DNA from: Gammaproteobacteria bacterium
GTDB lineage: Bacteria; Pseudomonadota; Gammaproteobacteria; Ga0077554; Ga007554
Assembly: GCA_016191235.1 (NCBI GenBank)
Contig: JACPOZ010000023.1
Span: forward strand, 1 to 45,563
Reading direction: 5' to 3'
DNA length: 45,563 nt
This document shows, in pieces, positions 1 through 7,322 of the stretch; the first letter of the stretch is position 1; the number at the start of each line of letters is the position of its first letter. Position numbers and translations under genes: made by a program. The notes beneath the pieces were generated by a model. It ran no database searches. It saw only the letters and a list, made by a program, of their open reading frames with translations, and was not told the origin of the DNA.

Positions 1-37
1 AGGTGGTGTAAGTGCAATAGTCCTCTGTTGTAGACAT
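1..37 (-). CDS. start of an unidentified gene, cut by the left edge
   Basis: Reading leftward, an ATG at 37-35 opens a frame that stays open to the window edge and begins MSTTEDYCTYTT. An AAGGA sequence at 50-46 lies 8 bases before this ATG, a good ribosome binding site. The frame lies on the same strand as, and 127 bases after, the Cys-rich small peptide gene at 398-165, with a hairpin between them, so it is a candidate second gene of the same operon. Twelve residues are too few to assign a family. In a RiPP operon this is where a modification enzyme or second precursor often sits, but that is inference only. Confidence 0.5.
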   Translation of the reverse strand, partial: MSTTEDYCTYTT

Positions 38-114
38 GAATAAATTCCTTACGAGTAAAGTTGATATGCGTATGGGCGACTTGTGCAACGGAAACCTACA
101 CACCACGTGCGCCC

Positions 115-136
115 CGCCACCCGTTAAGAGGTGGCG
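115..136 (-). terminator. hairpin between small peptide gene and next gene (possible attenuator)
   Basis: CGCCACC at 115-121 pairs with GGTGGCG at 130-136 around an 8-base loop. It lies 28 bases past the stop of the peptide gene. There is no T-run on the minus-strand side, so it is more likely a partial attenuator or 3' stabiliser than a full terminator. Such hairpins are common between a highly expressed precursor peptide gene and weaker downstream enzyme genes. Confidence 0.4.
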
Positions 137-164
137 AGGTGCTCGTGATTTCGCCCCGAATCAA

Positions 165-398
165 CTAGGCGAAGATGTCGCAAGTCCCGCTGGCGCAACA
201 CTTGGTGCTGCCCCCGCTAGCCAGTCCACCCCCCTTACCGCCACCGCCGCCAGCGTAATAAGTGGTGGAGTTGTAACGATCGAAGAGACCGAAGAGGCTC
301 TCCGTATCGATCGGAGTCCCAGGAGTCTCTACGGTCGCCATAATGCGAGGGTTGATCCAAGCCTTTGCTGCTTGCTCAATGCTGGAATGGTGTATCAT
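165..398 (-). CDS. candidate ribosomal peptide natural-product (RiPP) precursor, 77 aa
   Basis: The frame begins with ATG at 398-396 preceded by AAGGAG (411-406), 7 bases away, one of the best ribosome binding sites in the window; the internal Met20 has none. Residues 1-49 are an ordinary polar N-terminal part, 50-63 is Gly-rich (GGGGG-K-GGG-LASGG), and after the double glycine at 62-63 the last 14 residues are STKCCASGTCDIFA with Cys67, Cys68 and Cys73 among Ser and Thr. Leader plus GG plus short Cys/Ser/Thr-rich core is the layout of RiPP precursors (lanthipeptide or thiazole/oxazole types). No modification enzyme is visible in the window; a second gene starts just downstream at 37 and leaves the window. 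I do not recognise the exact family. It could also be a small structural or secreted Gly-rich protein. Confidence 0.6.
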   Translation of the reverse strand: MIHHSSIEQAAKAWINPRIMATVETPGTPIDTESLFGLFDRYNSTTYYAGGGGGKGGGLASGGSTKCCASGTCDIFA

Positions 399-803
399 TG
401 TTCATCTCCTTAAGTTACTATAGTTATTCAGATAAGTCCCAAGAAACATAACACCCAAGCAGGCAAACACCTTGGGAATATGAGGCTAATAATTTACCCC
501 ATTTGAACTCTAACAGGCTTACAGGGGCGAAGGCAACTCTCCAATTCACATCTTCTTAAAAGATATAGTAAAAATCCCCATAACGGTGATGGATAGCACC
601 GCATCGTTGCGTTCCCTTGGAGTGGAAATCTCGTAGAAGGCTATACTCATGCACACCTGTCCGATCCGGCGGCGCAACGTTCACTTCAATTAAGGTTATC
701 GGGCCTCTGGTGCTAAACGTTGGGGTAACACTGCCGGACTCCGGAAAAACCCCAAGCATTTTGTTAATTTAAGAAGAACCCCAGATATAAAGCCTCGGCT
801 CTC
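399..803. other. AT-richer divergent intergenic region
   Basis: This 405-base stretch separates the minus-strand peptide gene from the plus-strand adaptor gene and is visibly more AT-rich than its flanks. It holds a hairpin (CCCAAG 454-459 with CTTGGG 471-476) and a third CCCAAG copy at 439-444, which could be a regulator site for the divergent genes. A minus-strand open frame at 759-556 (67 codons, ATG start) lacks a ribosome binding site and resembles nothing I know, so I do not call it a gene. No clear -35/-10 pair stands out for either neighbour. Confidence 0.4.
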
Positions 804-1904
804 ATGCGCAAAATTATCATTATCGGTATTATATTGGCGAGCGTTCTTGGGGCGTTCGCTATGTGGAAGTTTAACGCCGCCGAGGGCGCACTGGTCAAGA
901 CCGTTGTGGTGGAACAGGGGCCACTGTCGGTTTTTCTTACGGTCACCGGCAAGGTGATCAGTGGGCACGAGGTGAAACTGACCTCCCAGGTGACGGGGCA
1001 GGTGACGGAGGTTTACGTCAAGGAAGGGCAGAGCGTTTCCACAGGGAAGATTCTGGCGCGGCTGGATGGCCGCGAGGCTGCTGCGCAGGCCGGCAGGGCC
1101 GAGGCGGCCTTGAGACTGGCTCAGGCCGAGGTGGCGCAGGTGGTGCGCACCGTCGAGCGGTTGCGGCTGCTGACGCCCACCGGCATCGAGCCGCGACAGA
1201 AACTGGAGGATGCTGAGGCGCAATTGGGCAGCGCGCAGGCCAAGGAGGGTGTGGCTGCGGCGGATCTGCGTCTGGCACAGATTCAGCTTACGAAGTTGAA
1301 CGTGGTGGCGCCTTTTGACGGACTGGTGACCACAAATCCGGCGCGGGTTGGCCAGTGGATTGTGCCGCCTGATCCCCTGTTCACGCTGGCCGATCTTGGC
1401 AGCCGCGAGATCGAGGTGAAGGTCGATGCCGATGATAGTGCCAGCGTTGTGGTGGGGCAGGAAGTCACGGTATCGAGTGATGCGTTTCCGGGGCGGCAAT
1501 GGCCGGAGAGGGTCATCCGCCTTGCGCCCGCCGTGGAAAAGGAAGAAGCCGCCAATATCGTCAATGTGCGCATCAGCCTCAGCCGCGTAGCGCCGTCATT
1601 GCGTCTTGGGCAGCAGGTGGACGTGAAAATCCGCACCGCAGCGAAGACCAGCACCCTCAAAGTGCCATTTGGCGCATTGATCAACAAGGATGATAAAACC
1701 TGGGTGGCGGTGATCGAGCAGGGACGCGCGAAGTTATTGCCCATCATCACCGGCATGGAGGACTTGACCCATGCCGAGATACTGCAAGGGGTCGCACAGG
1801 GGCAGCGGGTGATCCTCCCCGAAGGCATCACCCTGAACGAGGGTGACCGGGTGCGGGTGGTGGATGGTAAGCCGCTCCCGGCATCCCGCCTCCTGCGGCA
1901 CTAG
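804..1904 (+). CDS. periplasmic adaptor subunit of ABC efflux pump (MacA/HlyD-like)
   Basis: A 366-residue membrane-fusion protein. Residues 3-20 form one hydrophobic anchor (IIIIGIILASVLGAFAM). A lipoyl/biotinyl-like half (HEVKLTSQVTGQVTEVYVKEG, about 50-70) is followed by an alpha-helical hairpin (about 85-150) and the second lipoyl half containing VVAPFDGLV (about 171-179), then a beta-barrel and membrane-proximal domain. This order is that of MacA and RND adaptors. It would link the inner-membrane ABC transporter encoded next to an outer-membrane TolC channel, which is not in the window. The ATPase follows after 29 bases. The ribosome binding site is poor. The last codons (PLPASRLLRH-stop) lie inside a 51-bp repeat that recurs at 2621, so the original C-terminus may have been altered. 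Substrate unknown; the divergent peptide gene is a speculative candidate. Confidence 0.88.
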   Translation: MRKIIIIGIILASVLGAFAMWKFNAAEGALVKTVVVEQGPLSVFLTVTGKVISGHEVKLTSQVTGQVTEVYVKEGQSVSTGKILARLDGREAAAQAGRAEAALRLAQAEVAQVVRTVERLRLLTPTGIEPRQKLEDAEAQLGSAQAKEGVAAADLRLAQIQLTKLNVVAPFDGLVTTNPARVGQWIVPPDPLFTLADLGSREIEVKVDADDSASVVVGQEVTVSSDAFPGRQWPERVIRLAPAVEKEEAANIVNVRISLSRVAPSLRLGQQVDVKIRTAAKTSTLKVPFGALINKDDKTWVAVIEQGRAKLLPIITGMEDLTHAEILQGVAQGQRVILPEGITLNEGDRVRVVDGKPLPASRLLRH

Positions 1905-1921
1905 CACATCCCCGTGCGTCG
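1871..1921 (+). repeat. 51-bp direct repeat, copy 1
   Basis: Matches 2621-2671 at 47 of 51 positions, exactly 750 bases apart. It encodes the last codons and stop (TAG) of the adaptor gene and runs into the spacer. The two copies are read in different frames, so the similarity is at DNA level and not shared protein sequence. Confidence 0.85.
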
Positions 1922-1933
1922 AAAGAAACCGTA

Positions 1934-2608
1934 ATGATCGATCTGCAAGGCGTCAGCAAATCTTACCGTCTCGGTGAGGTGGCATTGCCGGTATTGAAGG
2001 ATATATCGCTGCATATCGGCGCCGGGGAGTTTGTCGCCATCATGGGGCCGTCCGGCTCAGGCAAGTCCACGCTGCTGAATATCATCGGCTGCCTGGATAC
2101 CATTGACGAAGGCAGTTATACGTTGGGGGGCGTGGCCATCGAGGCGGCTTCGGAAGATGAGCTGGCGGCGATCCGCAACCAGCGCCTGGGATTCGTATTT
2201 CAGTCGTTCAATCTCATCCCGCGCATCAACGCGCTGCGCAACGTGGAGCTGCCGATGATCTACAGCCGGGTTGCGCCCGCCGAGCGCTTGCGCCGAGCCC
2301 ATGCGGCACTGCAAAACGTTGGTCTGGAAGACCGCGCGGCGCACTCGCCCGCCAAGCTGTCCGGCGGGCAGCAGCAGCGCGTGGCGATTGCACGTGCGCT
2401 AATCACCGGACCCGACATCATCATCGCCGATGAACCTACCGGAAGTCTCGATTCCGCCTCCGGCCATGACATCATGCGTCTGTTTTCCCATCTGCATCGG
2501 CAGGGTAAAACCGTGGTGATGGTAACGCATGAGGACGAAATCTCTGCCTACGCGCAGCGCGCTATACGTCTACGCGATGGCCTGATGGAAAAGGACGAGC
2601 GTCGATGA
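1934..2608 (+). CDS. ABC transporter ATPase, MacB/LolD family
   Basis: A 224-residue ATP-binding subunit that drives the adjacent FtsX-type permease. Walker A is GPSGSGKST (about 38-46), the Q-loop lies in [10 protein letters not shown], the signature is [15 protein letters not shown] and Walker B is [12 protein letters not shown], followed by the switch His in MVTHEDE. The sequence [19 protein letters not shown] is characteristic of the MacB/LolD/FtsE subfamily, which works with single-permease dimers rather than classical importers. The stop codon overlaps the permease start (ATGA at 2605-2608), implying translational coupling. Physiological substrate cannot be read from the ATPase. Confidence 0.93.
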   Translation: MIDLQGVSKSYRLGEVALPVLKDISLHIGAGEFVAIMGPSGSGKSTLLNIIGCLDTIDEGSYTLGGVAIEAASEDELAAIRNQRLGFVFQSFNLIPRINALRNVELPMIYSRVAPAERLRRAHAALQNVGLEDRAAHSPAKLSGGQQQRVAIARALITGPDIIIADEPTGSLDSASGHDIMRLFSHLHRQGKTVVMVTHEDEISAYAQRAIRLRDGLMEKDERR

Positions 2609-3906
2609 TCAAGCTCTTCGGCCGCTCCCGGCATCCTGCCTCCTGCGGCACTAGCGCATCCCTGCGCGTCGGTTATCTGCGCGATATTGCCAGCCAGGCC
2701 TGGTGGGCCCTCAAGGACAACTGGCTGCGCAGCGTATTGAGCGTTCTCGGTATCGCGGTCGGCATCACCGCCGTGATGGCGGTGGGTACGATAAGCAAGG
2801 GCGGTCATTATCTGGTGTTTTCCGAGCTGGAGACCTTCGGCCTCAGGTCGGTGTGGGTGTTCCGCGACCGGCAGGACAAAGACCCGCACCGCGTGGTGCG
2901 CATGGGTACCGGCATCGACAACGACGACTATGCCGCCATCCGTTCCGGTTGCTGTCCCGCAGTGAGCCGGGTCAGCCCGGGGATACATGACTTCGGTAAG
3001 CGCCAGATAATCCGTGCCGGCAATCGTTACAGCAACGCCAGCGTGGAAGGCGTGGGCAGCGAGTACACAACAATCACCAACGACACGCTGGTCATGGGCC
3101 GTTCCTTCCGCTTCGAGGACGAGGAGCGGCGTCGGCCTGTGGCTATCATCGGGCCGACGCCGCACGCCGATCTGTTCGGCGCGAGCCAGAACCCGATCGG
3201 CAAGGAGATCCGCATCGGGCAACAAAAATATACGGTGGTTGGCGTATTGAAGGCTAAAAGCCGTGGCTTTCTCGCCAGCATCGGCTCCGTCGGCGGGCAG
3301 GACGCCAACAATCGCATCCTGATACCCTACACCCTGTATCAGCAGCAGCTCGGCAAGAAAGAAATCCATTGGCTGCAGGCCGAGGCTGTCAGCCAGGATC
3401 AGGCCGACATCGCTGTTGCGCAGATCAGAAACACCCTCAAGCGCCGCCATGGTGAGCGGTTTTCCTATAAAGGCGAGACCATGGCGCAGTATATCGACAC
3501 CGCCAACCGCATCCTGCAAGGTGTGTCCCTGATCGGCGTGGTGGCGGCCTCCGTTTCGCTGCTGGTGGGCGGCCTGGGGATCATGAATATCATGAGCACA
3601 TCGGTGCTGGAACGCACCCGTGAGATCGGCCTGCGCAAAGCTATCGGCGCGCGCAGGCGGGACATTCTGCTACAGTTTCTCGCCGAGGCGGTATTCATCT
3701 CCACTATCGGCGGCGTGCTGGGTCTGCTGGCGGGGACGCTGGCGAGCTACGGTTTGGCGCTGGCGACAGGCTTCCCCCTGACGCCTTCTGTGGCCATGGT
3801 GGCTGTTGCCCTGATGGTCTCCATCGGCGTTGGCGTACTCTCTGGCTATTACCCCGCTCGCCGCGCCGCAGCAATGCGACCGGTGGTGGCGTTGCGATAT
3901 GAATAA
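2605..3906 (+). CDS. ABC transporter permease, MacB/FtsX type
   Basis: A 433-residue membrane protein with the MacB/FtsX plan: one N-terminal membrane segment (LRSVLSVLGIAVGITAVMAV, about 46-65), a large periplasmic domain (about 70-300) and three C-terminal membrane segments (from SLIGVVAASVSLLVGGLGIMN). The motif ERTREIGLRKAIGARRRDI and the ending YYPARRAAAMRPVVALRYE are family hallmarks. It would form the pump with the preceding ATPase and adaptor. Residues about 7-22 (SRHPASCGTSASLRVG) are encoded by the second copy of a 51-bp repeat, an unusual N-terminal addition compared with homologues that begin near the ALKDNWLRS helix. The start overlaps the ATPase stop. The stop codon sits in the left arm of the terminator hairpin. 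Confidence 0.9.
   Translation: MIKLFGRSRHPASCGTSASLRVGYLRDIASQAWWALKDNWLRSVLSVLGIAVGITAVMAVGTISKGGHYLVFSELETFGLRSVWVFRDRQDKDPHRVVRMGTGIDNDDYAAIRSGCCPAVSRVSPGIHDFGKRQIIRAGNRYSNASVEGVGSEYTTITNDTLVMGRSFRFEDEERRRPVAIIGPTPHADLFGASQNPIGKEIRIGQQKYTVVGVLKAKSRGFLASIGSVGGQDANNRILIPYTLYQQQLGKKEIHWLQAEAVSQDQADIAVAQIRNTLKRRHGERFSYKGETMAQYIDTANRILQGVSLIGVVAASVSLLVGGLGIMNIMSTSVLERTREIGLRKAIGARRRDILLQFLAEAVFISTIGGVLGLLAGTLASYGLALATGFPLTPSVAMVAVALMVSIGVGVLSGYYPARRAAAMRPVVALRYE
2621..2671 (+). repeat. 51-bp direct repeat, copy 2
   Basis: Second copy of the sequence at 1871-1921 (4 mismatches). Here the former TAG is read in another frame and the repeat encodes residues near the permease N-terminus. Confidence 0.85.
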
Positions 3907-3939
3907 ACAACCCCGCCCCTGGGGCGGGGTTGTTTATTC
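3901..3939. terminator. perfect 18-bp hairpin terminator between convergent operons
   Basis: Bases 3901-3918 are the exact reverse complement of 3922-3939 with a 3-base loop; the inner part is GC-rich and the outer part is A/T-rich on both strands, so it can act as an intrinsic terminator in both directions. It lies between the plus-strand transporter operon, whose stop codon it contains, and the end of minus-strand ptsI. Confidence 0.9.
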
Positions 3940-4001
3940 AGTGACTTATCGTGGATAACCGGGTTTTTCAGGATGAAGCGATTACCCGGCCCCGGCAACC
4001 G

Positions 4002-5747
4002 CTACACTTCGAGCGCATTGATTTTTTCGATCAGCGCGCGAATCTCCCCAGCATCACTGCATTTCAGCACCTTGCGCGCCATTTTGGCCAACTCAGTCAA
4101 CCGGCTGGCGTGGATGATGCTTTTTATTTCCAGCAGCATGGAAGGATGCATGCTGAACTCGTTCAATCCCATGCCGAGCAGCAAGCGGGTATAACGCGCA
4201 TCTCCGGCCATCTCGCCGCACATCGCCACCGGGATACCGACGTTGCGCCCGGCGCGGAGGGTCATGTCAATCAAGCGTAGCACGGCGGGGTGGAGCGGGT
4301 CGTAGATATAATTAACCGCCTCATTGGTACGGTCGGTGGCAAGCGTGTACTGAATCAAATCATTGGTGCCGATGGAGAGAAAGTCGAGGTGGCGCGCCAG
4401 GCTTTCGGCGACGAGAGCGGCGGCAGGCACCTCGACCATAGCGCCCAAGCGCATGTTATCGTTGAATTTAAGGCCTTGTCCTTTTAGTTCGTTTTTGACA
4501 TCTTGCACAAGTTGTAATACCTGGTGAAGCTCCGGCAGGCTCGATAGCATGGGGATCATCATGCGTACACGCCCATATGCCGAGGCGCGCAGGATGGCGC
4601 GCAATTGCGGACGGAACAGGGACGGTTCATTCAGGCACAGGCGTATCGCCCGCAACCCCAGCGCGGAATGCGTGGCGGATAGGGCCATCTGCTGCCCGCC
4701 GCCTGGCATCTTGTCGGCACCAAGATCGAGGGTGCGGATTGTGACTGGCGCTCCCCGTGCAGCCCGTACTATATGCACATAAGCGCGGAGCTGCTCTTCT
4801 TCGTCGGGGATGTCCGGGCGATTCATAAAAAGAAATTCGGTGCGGTATAAGCCTACGCCTGCCGCTGCCGTGCGCTTGATGGCCTGGATATCCTCGGGTA
4901 GCTCAACATTGGCGCGCAATGTAATCGACCAGCCGTCGCGCGTTACCGCGGGCTGTTTTTTGAATCTGGAAAGTGCCGCAAGGTGACGTTTATCTTCGCG
5001 CTGTTTGCTGCGGAAATAGCGCATCGATTGCGCATCGGAATCCACCAGTATGGTCCCTTGCTGGCCATCCATGACCAGCCGGGAGCCAGGCGGTATATTG
5101 CGCCGCGCATGTGCGACCCCAATGACCGCGGGGATGCCCAGGCTACGGGCCAGGATGGTGGTGTGGGAGGTGGGGCCACCCGCTTCGGTGATAAATGCGG
5201 CAACACCCTGATGCTGCATCAAGAGCAGATCCGCCGGGGAGATATCTCCGGTAACAACGATGACGCCCTTTAACCGGCCGTCAGAAAACTCCAGGGGATG
5301 GGCTGGCTGGTTGAGCAAAATCCGCTGAATACGGTTGACGACATGATCCACATCATCCTTGCGCGTGCGCAGGTAGGGGTCATCCATGGCTTCGAATACG
5401 CTTACCAGGATGTCGCGCTGCTGCTTGAGCGCCCACTCGGCGTTGCACTGCCGGGTCTTAATCAGCTTCACTGGCGCATCCGCCAATGCGCTGTCTTCGA
5501 GCATCAATACATGGGTTTCAATAAAGGCGGCGATGTCTGCCGGGGTGCCGCGCGGAATCTGCTTGCGGATCGCGCTGAGTTGTTGCCTGGCGGTGTCCAG
5601 CGCGGCCTTGAAGCGCGCCACCTCTTCAGCGATAAGGTGTTTCGGTAGAGCATATTCCGTGATTTCGGGTGATTCAGGCTGCAACAGGTAGGCATTGCCT
5701 ATCGCAATCCCTCTGGATACCCCCACCCCTGTCAGCGTCAATCCCAT
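4002..5747 (-). CDS. ptsI: PTS enzyme I (phosphoenolpyruvate-protein phosphotransferase)
   Basis: A 581-residue enzyme I, the usual length for PtsI; it lacks the N-terminal GAF domain of PtsP. It takes phosphate from phosphoenolpyruvate and passes it to HPr. The phospho-histidine sits in EAGGPTSHTTILAR (His195 here). The C-terminal PEP-binding barrel shows GLYRTEFLFMNR, DLGADKMP, the MIPMLS strand, GAMVEVPAA, SIGTNDLIQYTLATDR and the active-site Cys in PVAMCGEMAGD. It is the last gene of a minus-strand run ptsN-hprK-rapZ-EIIA-ptsH-ptsI, 48 bases after ptsH. No sugar-specific EIIB/EIIC is in the window, so a regulatory phosphorelay is the likely role. Confidence 0.95.
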   Translation of the reverse strand: MGLTLTGVGVSRGIAIGNAYLLQPESPEITEYALPKHLIAEEVARFKAALDTARQQLSAIRKQIPRGTPADIAAFIETHVLMLEDSALADAPVKLIKTRQCNAEWALKQQRDILVSVFEAMDDPYLRTRKDDVDHVVNRIQRILLNQPAHPLEFSDGRLKGVIVVTGDISPADLLLMQHQGVAAFITEAGGPTSHTTILARSLGIPAVIGVAHARRNIPPGSRLVMDGQQGTILVDSDAQSMRYFRSKQREDKRHLAALSRFKKQPAVTRDGWSITLRANVELPEDIQAIKRTAAAGVGLYRTEFLFMNRPDIPDEEEQLRAYVHIVRAARGAPVTIRTLDLGADKMPGGGQQMALSATHSALGLRAIRLCLNEPSLFRPQLRAILRASAYGRVRMMIPMLSSLPELHQVLQLVQDVKNELKGQGLKFNDNMRLGAMVEVPAAALVAESLARHLDFLSIGTNDLIQYTLATDRTNEAVNYIYDPLHPAVLRLIDMTLRAGRNVGIPVAMCGEMAGDARYTRLLLGMGLNEFSMHPSMLLEIKSIIHASRLTELAKMARKVLKCSDAGEIRALIEKINALEV

Positions 5748-5795
5748 GATCGCAAGAATACCCAGTTAAAATTGAAACCGCGCCTATCTGATCTG

Positions 5796-6065
5796 TTATT
5801 CCTCTTCACCAAAGCGCATTTTTATCAAATCCTCAAGCAAGCTAATGGCGTCTGCCTCGTCCGCACCATCGGCTATGATTTCCAGGGACGTGCCGCGCCC
5901 TGCGGCCAGCATCATTACTCCCATGATGCTTTTGCCGTTCACTTCGCGGCTGCCCCGCGCCAGGCGGATATCGCTCTCGAACCCCGACGCCAGGGTAACG
6001 AATTTCGAGGCGGCGCGCGCATGCAGCCCCAGCTTGTTGATGATCGTGACTTCCTTGCGCAGCAT
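5796..6065 (-). CDS. ptsH: phosphocarrier protein HPr
   Basis: An 89-residue HPr. His15, phosphorylated by enzyme I, lies in NKLGLHARAA; Ser46, the target of HPr kinase, lies in VNGKSIMGVMML. Both sites being intact agrees with the presence of hprK three genes upstream, so this HPr can integrate PEP-driven and ATP-driven phosphorylation. It sits 7 bases after the EIIA gene and is followed by ptsI. In proteobacteria with this set the phosphorelay regulates metabolism and transcription instead of importing sugars. Confidence 0.95.
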   Translation of the reverse strand: MLRKEVTIINKLGLHARAASKFVTLASGFESDIRLARGSREVNGKSIMGVMMLAAGRGTSLEIIADGADEADAISLLEDLIKMRFGEEE

Positions 6066-6072
6066 AGGGGTT

Positions 6073-6471
6073 CTAAGTCTCCGAACTGGGGCTGCTCAGC
6101 AGGATACCATCCCGCCCGCCGCTTAACGCCTTGTTGACCAGCTCATCGAGGCTCAGACGGGGATAGTTGAGCACCCGCACCAGCATCGGCAGATTGACGC
6201 CGGCGATAACCCGAACCTGATTATCGTCAGTCAACTGCACGGCAATGTTGCTCGGCGTTGAACCATAGATATCCGTCAGCACAAGCACGCCAGCGCCTTG
6301 ATTGAGTTTCGTCACGTTACGCCGCGCCTCGTTTAAAACAACATCGGGATCGTTTTCCGGTGTCACTGGCAAGGCTACCGTCATAACTGGGCACATGCCG
6401 AGCATCCCCGTGGCGGTTTTCAACAATTCGTCACCGATCCGGTTATGCGTGATGAGCAATAATCCGATCAT
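6073..6471 (-). CDS. PTS EIIA, mannose/fructose family
   Basis: A 132-residue EIIA of the mannose class. The phosphorylated residue is His9 in LLLITHNRIGDELL; the TDIYGSTPSN segment (about 68-77) is the second family signature. It takes phosphate from HPr. Its ATG shares one base with the stop codon of rapZ (TAATG), so the two are translationally coupled. No EIIB, EIIC or EIID partner is nearby, which is normal for this proteobacterial cluster where the protein is thought to be a regulatory terminal acceptor. Confidence 0.9.
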   Translation of the reverse strand: MIGLLLITHNRIGDELLKTATGMLGMCPVMTVALPVTPENDPDVVLNEARRNVTKLNQGAGVLVLTDIYGSTPSNIAVQLTDDNQVRVIAGVNLPMLVRVLNYPRLSLDELVNKALSGGRDGILLSSPSSET

Positions 6472-7322
6472 TATGTCAGCTCCCTGTGGCGGGTCAGTAC
6501 ACTATCGCGCGTGCGAAGAAAATATTCCGCCAGCTGCTCAACCAGATAAACCGAGCGGTGCTGGCCGCCGGTGCAGCCGACCGCCACGGTAATATAGCTG
6601 CGATTCTCCGCCTCGAAACGGGGAATCCAGGTTTCCAGGAATACTTTCATATCCCCCAGCATTTGCGCAACCAGCGGCTGATTTTCCAGAAATGCCGCGA
6701 CCCCTGTGTCCAACCCCGTCAACGAGCGCAGGTGTGCTTCCCAGTGGGGATTGGGCAGGCAGCGCACATCGAATACAAAATCGGCGTCCACCGGCAACCC
6801 GTGCTTATAGCCGAACGACACAAACAGCAGCGACAAGGCGGTGCGATTTGCGACGCGCGCCTGAATCATGTTGCGCAACTGATGGACATTGGTGCGGCCG
6901 GTATCAATGTGCCAATCGGCGCGGCCGGCGATGGGTTCAAGCAGCCTGCGTTCGGCGCGAATCGCTTCCGCGAGCGATACATCACCGCTGGTCAACGGGT
7001 GTTTGCGGCGTGTTTCGCTGAAGCGTTTGAGCAGGGTGGCATCATCGGCATCGAGAAAAAATATCTCGCATGCCAGCCCCTGTGCCTCGATGTCTTTCAA
7101 TATTTCCGGGAAGTGCAAAAAATCTGCGGAAAGGTTGCGCGCGTCGATGCCGACCGCGGCGTCTTTGGGGAGACGTCCGGCCGCGCTTTTCATTTGTGCG
7201 GCGAAGGCTGGCAGCAATCCCACCGGAAGGTTGTCGATACAGTAATAGTCCAGGTCTTCCAGCGCATGCAGTGCAATGCTCTTGCCGGAACCGGACAGCC
7301 CGCTGATGATCAGTAGCTTCAT
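6471..7322 (-). CDS. rapZ: RNase adapter / nucleotide-binding protein RapZ
   Basis: A 283-residue protein with Walker A GLSGSGKS at residues 8-15, the conserved DNLPVGLLP, the block TGRTNVHQLRN and the C-terminal GCTGGQHRSVYLVEQLA signature. In Escherichia coli RapZ binds small RNAs GlmY/GlmZ and directs RNase E to control glucosamine-6-phosphate synthase; whether those RNAs exist here cannot be seen. Its ATG overlaps the hprK stop by 4 bases and its stop overlaps the EIIA start, placing it firmly inside the PTS operon. Confidence 0.94.
   Translation of the reverse strand: MKLLIISGLSGSGKSIALHALEDLDYYCIDNLPVGLLPAFAAQMKSAAGRLPKDAAVGIDARNLSADFLHFPEILKDIEAQGLACEIFFLDADDATLLKRFSETRRKHPLTSGDVSLAEAIRAERRLLEPIAGRADWHIDTGRTNVHQLRNMIQARVANRTALSLLFVSFGYKHGLPVDADFVFDVRCLPNPHWEAHLRSLTGLDTGVAAFLENQPLVAQMLGDMKVFLETWIPRFEAENRSYITVAVGCTGGQHRSVYLVEQLAEYFLRTRDSVLTRHRELT

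Noticed and set aside
556..759. 67-codon minus-strand frame upstream of the adaptor gene
   Set aside because: No ribosome binding site, no recognisable domain, lies in the divergent regulatory region; kept only as part of the intergenic note.
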